Below the pieces are notes generated by a model. The model worked only from the letters and a program-made list of their open reading frames with translations, did no database searches and was not told where the DNA came from. A program made the translations under genes and the position numbers. Shown piece after piece: positions 60,998-64,000 of a DNA stretch of 64,000 nt. Source of the stretch: Tamarix chinensis. Its lineage: Eukaryota > Streptophyta > Magnoliopsida > Caryophyllales > Tamaricaceae. Each line of letters opens with the position of its first letter. Position 1 is the first letter of the stretch. The DNA lies in contig CM060173.1 in the NCBI GenBank assembly GCA_030549775.1, positions 67,853,867 to 67,917,866 on the forward strand, written 5' to 3'.

Positions 60998-61788
60998 ACA
61001 CTAACTGCCTAGGGTGAATCTTCCTAGAGGAATGAAGATTTTAATCACTTGAAGGGGTAGGTTGGTTTGGTGGATGAAGATTTGGAAGAAGTATGTGAAT
61101 CTTTAAGCAAGATTTGAGGAAGAATTCAACAAGAAATTTATCTGTCGATGTTTCTTTATGAACACATTGAAAGGATCTTATATAATAGAACACAAATAAG
61201 TTTTAGCTAGTAATAATTGCCCACAAAATAGAGATATCCTACTAATTCACTTGTATTAGGATTCAATAAATCTCAACATGTTATAGTACTCATCGACCTT
61301 GCCTTATATAGACAACTAAAACTTTGCCAGAACTGTTTCAATTTAGTACAGTAAGGTATCAATAGATGTATAGGCATGGCTCTAGTTATAGTAACATAGT
61401 CCTAAACCTATAAAATTCATGAATCAAATGAGAATTATTACAAACAAATGAAGAAAATTATTATATGTACATAACTAACAGGAGTTCTAATTTACTTAAG
61501 AATGATAACTATGTCTCTTTGACTTGTAATTTTGACTTATATATATAATATCGTCCTTTGACTTGTAACAACTTGTAACACACAAAATCTTAAGTATGTT
61601 GAAATCTTGAAGTCCATTATTCTTCTCCTTTTAAATATGTTACATATCTACAAGAATTACTCAATGTAAACTCGTTAGTGTTAGTCACCTTATAAATATT
61701 ATTAGCAAGAATAAATAGAGTGATTCGCTCTATAACCAAGTATGCTAAATCTTCATCCTATTGAGAATCTTTGGTTGGTCCAACATCA
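60998..61788 (-). mobile_element. 3' LTR of the 60998-63270 element
   Basis: Starts TGATGTTGGACC in element orientation after a purine run (CATGGGAAAAA). A TATATAAG box on the minus strand lies at 61303-61310. The terminal end is not identifiable and may be lost. Confidence 0.6.
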
Positions 61789-62735
61789 TTTTTCCCATGC
61801 TGAGAAGTATTTGACATCAAATTAACATCAAAAAAATAAAGAGACAAATCACCAATATTAAATATCCTTGAAACATTAGCTTAATATTCTAGAAGTTCAA
61901 CTTTATAAGCATTTTGTCTAAAATTTTCTAAGGATTTTAAAAGATCTATCTGCTCGTAGCATTATTTTATTTGTTTTAATTAAGAAATCATTATTTTCAC
62001 AAATATAACTAAAGTAAATCACTAAAAGAAAATAAATTTGGAGTTTGATGTTGTTTAGCTTGCTTTTGGTATATTTCATAATCCCATTATATGTTTCCCT
62101 TGATTGTTTTTATTAAGATTTTAGATGAAATTCACTCATTATTTGGCATAATAGCTTTTAAACTAACTTTCCTTCATGGGTAATATATCAACTAGTATGA
62201 AAAGATTAACCTTGTGCACAATCTCAAATGAACCTAATAGAATAATACATGATGGACTTTGATTATAAGAAAACTCTACATGAGCTAACTGAATATCCTA
62301 ACCCTTTATACTTTTACGTACCAATCCTCTGAACAAGGTCCCAACAGTGTGATTTGGAACTTTAGCTTTTCTATTATTTTGCTGATGATGTGAAGTACTA
62401 AATAATAACTTGGTGCAAATGTTGTGATGTAGCATCTGCCAAACGTAACTAAGAATCTTCATATCTTTATTTGAAACAATACTTTTAGGGATACTATTTA
62501 CTTTCACAATTTCTTTAAAGTACAAGTGAGCAACATGCGTAACATGATTAGTTTGATTACATGGAGTAAAATGAAGGATTTTTTAAAATCAATCTACTAT
62601 GATGATAGTAGAGCCTTTACCTCTTTGTGTTCTAGAAAACCCTAAGTTAAAATCAATACTAACTCATTCTTATGGTTTAATAGGAATAAGTAATGGGGCG
62701 TATAATCCTTTTTGGGAAAAAAACTTTTACACTTT
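61789..62735 (-). pseudogene. pol: Integrase fragment of the 60998-63270 element
   Basis: Minus-strand blocks: a degraded CQK..FHK region, YTPLPIPIKP, FSRTQRGKGSTIIIVD (first Asp), VNSIPKSIVSNKDMKILSYV (second Asp region, SD changed to SN), [10 protein letters not shown] and VPNHTVGTLFRGL. The C-terminal part is readable as IFNIGDLSLYFFDVN near 61830-61860. Multiple stops. Confidence 0.75.
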
Positions 62736-63266
62736 TCGCAAGTTAATAATATCTTTTTCATGTAAGAATAAACTCTTTTTATCCTTTGTAGGATTCATAT
62801 GATCACAATGAGATGGTTTCAATTTATAATTCTCTTTATCTTTAAGCCTAATATATTCATTACTTGCACCATCATGGATTGCAATTCTATCATATTTCTA
62901 TGGTCTTCCTAATAATACACAAAAGGCAACCATAGGCAACACATCACATAATATGTCATCACGATAATCACTAATATAAAATGTTATTAAGTTTTGCTTA
63001 GTTAACTTAGCACCTTTTTCTTTATAAATTCATTATAACAAATATGGATTAGGATTATTAGTAGTCACTAACCCTAGTTGTTTGACAACCATTTCACTAG
63101 CGACATTCGTGCATAAACCACCATCTATAATGACCCAAATATCTTTAATACTAATTCTATGCTTATTTTAAATTTTTTTATCCATTTTTTTAAAGTGATT
63201 ATATGGTTCTACTTGTAATACCATTTGAATTAAAAAAACATGGATTACCATCTTCTTCATACATAC
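62736..63266 (-). pseudogene. pol: Protease and spacer of the 60998-63270 element
   Basis: Minus-strand blocks: IIDGGLCTNVASEMVVKQLG (IIDSGS in the intact motif), VLPMVAFCVLLGRP, DRIAIHDGASNEYI and LKPSHCDHMNPTKDKKSLFL. They align with 55920-56330 of the CRM-like element. The protease end runs straight into integrase at the deletion junction. Confidence 0.75.
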
Positions 63267-63270
63267 CGAA

Positions 63271-64000
63271 TGTAACACCCTGAAAATTCTACTAAAAAAT
63301 TTTATTTTATTTAATATTTAGCAGAATTAAGTAAATCAAAACTTCTAAATTTAGGGCATATTACCACTGTGATTAGTACATACTTGGCCCTCGACTGGCC
63401 CTATACTAACCACAAGGCTAAAGAAAAATTAATAATCATCATAATTCAAACTCAAAAGTTAGGCTTCATAAAAGCATTGAAACATTCATATGATAGAAAT
63501 CAGAGTACGTGGAAAAAGGTTTACAATCCATAGTACATAAGTTAAAGTCCTTGAAAGGAATAAAGATTATAATACAATAAAAATCAAGTCTAAGTAAACT
63601 AGTACAACGTAAAAGAACATGAAAAGTAATTCTAGCCAGAACGCTCTCAAATCCCTAGGCGACGTTCCTACTCAACACTTAGTCCATCTGATGCCTTGTA
63701 AGTATCTAAGGAATAGAAAACAGCATCACCAATGTGCACAAACTCAGAGAGGCCTTCTATTTGTGGGAATGAAGAGCACCCATAAAATGGGTGGTTAGTA
63801 CACTACATACTAAGCAAGGTAACCATGCAACTAAGGCCAGCACACAAGGCATATAACATAAGCATGATCACATAAGTAGCATACACTCACTATAGATAAA
63901 TAAAGGCCAAGCTGTAGTCTGGATCAACTGACTCTTTCAATCTTCGATCAATACTCATTTCACACCATACTTATTATCATTTTATGCCAGTGCGGGAGCC
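63271..64000 (-). mobile_element. Family C LTR, antisense, cut by window end
   Basis: Starts TGTAACACCCTGAAAATT and follows the order of 16880 onward, sharing ACCACAAGGCTAAA, GAATGAAGAGCACCCATAAA and ACACTACATACTAAGCAAGG. In LTR orientation this is its 3' end. It interrupts the protease remnant of the neighbouring gypsy element. Confidence 0.7.

Larger units (their letters stand above)
60998..63270 (-). mobile_element. Deleted antisense gypsy element
   Basis: In element orientation: protease (63266-62736), then integrase joined directly to it at about 62735, a purine tract and a 3' LTR (61788 down to about 60998). RT, RNase H and the integrase zinc domain are missing. The right edge is cut by the LTR at 63271, the left edge by the Tekay 3' LTR. 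Confidence 0.8.

Overview
The window looks like nuclear DNA of a flowering plant from a gene-poor, probably heterochromatic, region. It is AT-rich. Every protein similarity I can recognise belongs to transposable elements or an old viral insertion, and I see no intact host gene, tRNA or rRNA. The plant signatures are Ty3/gypsy elements with initiator-Met-tRNA primer sites (TGGTATCAAAGC type), very long LTRs of the TGTAAYACCC...GTTACA kind (Tekay/Del-like chromoviruses), a plant L1-type LINE, a Ty1/copia remnant and an endogenous caulimovirid fragment. The species cannot be told from the sequence.

Layout. 1-2255: fragment of a Tekay-like LTR. 2265-4110: decayed copia RT/RNase H and a possible LTR. 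4111-8395: unassigned DNA plus a long-LTR relative. 8400-9018: an unnamed repeat that recurs at 38095-38707. 9019-18917: antisense LTR pieces, split by a 5.8 kb antisense gypsy element (9975-15771) and joined to a second antisense LTR (16880-18917). 18918-21571: unassigned. 21572-25760: antisense gypsy element with both LTRs but most of pol deleted. 26784-30221: probable solo LTR. 30222-32759: end of another LTR. 33590-36200: endogenous caulimovirid RT/RNase H and possibly more. 38708-40412: truncated antisense gypsy. 40413-60997: a Tekay-like chromovirus of about 20.6 kb. Its 5' LTR carries a LINE (41531-44456) and its 3' LTR carries a complete CRM-like gypsy element (52943-59892). 60998-63270: another deleted antisense gypsy. 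63271-64000: start of an LTR related to 16880-18917, cut by the window end.

Nothing here works together as a pathway. The window is a record of nested insertions followed by decay. The best-dated order is Tekay first, then the LINE into its 5' LTR (repeats TTAAGGGGATTTTT) and the CRM-like element into its 3' LTR (5-bp repeat ACTTA). All gag-pol copies are broken by stops, frameshifts, catalytic substitutions or large internal deletions. The strongest leads are clusters of a degenerate 14-bp palindrome (ACCAGTCGACTGGT type) inside the Tekay LTRs, filler DNA inside the LINE, repeated loss of integrase or RT segments from separate gypsy copies, the caulimovirid fossil, and the unnamed 600-bp repeat pair.
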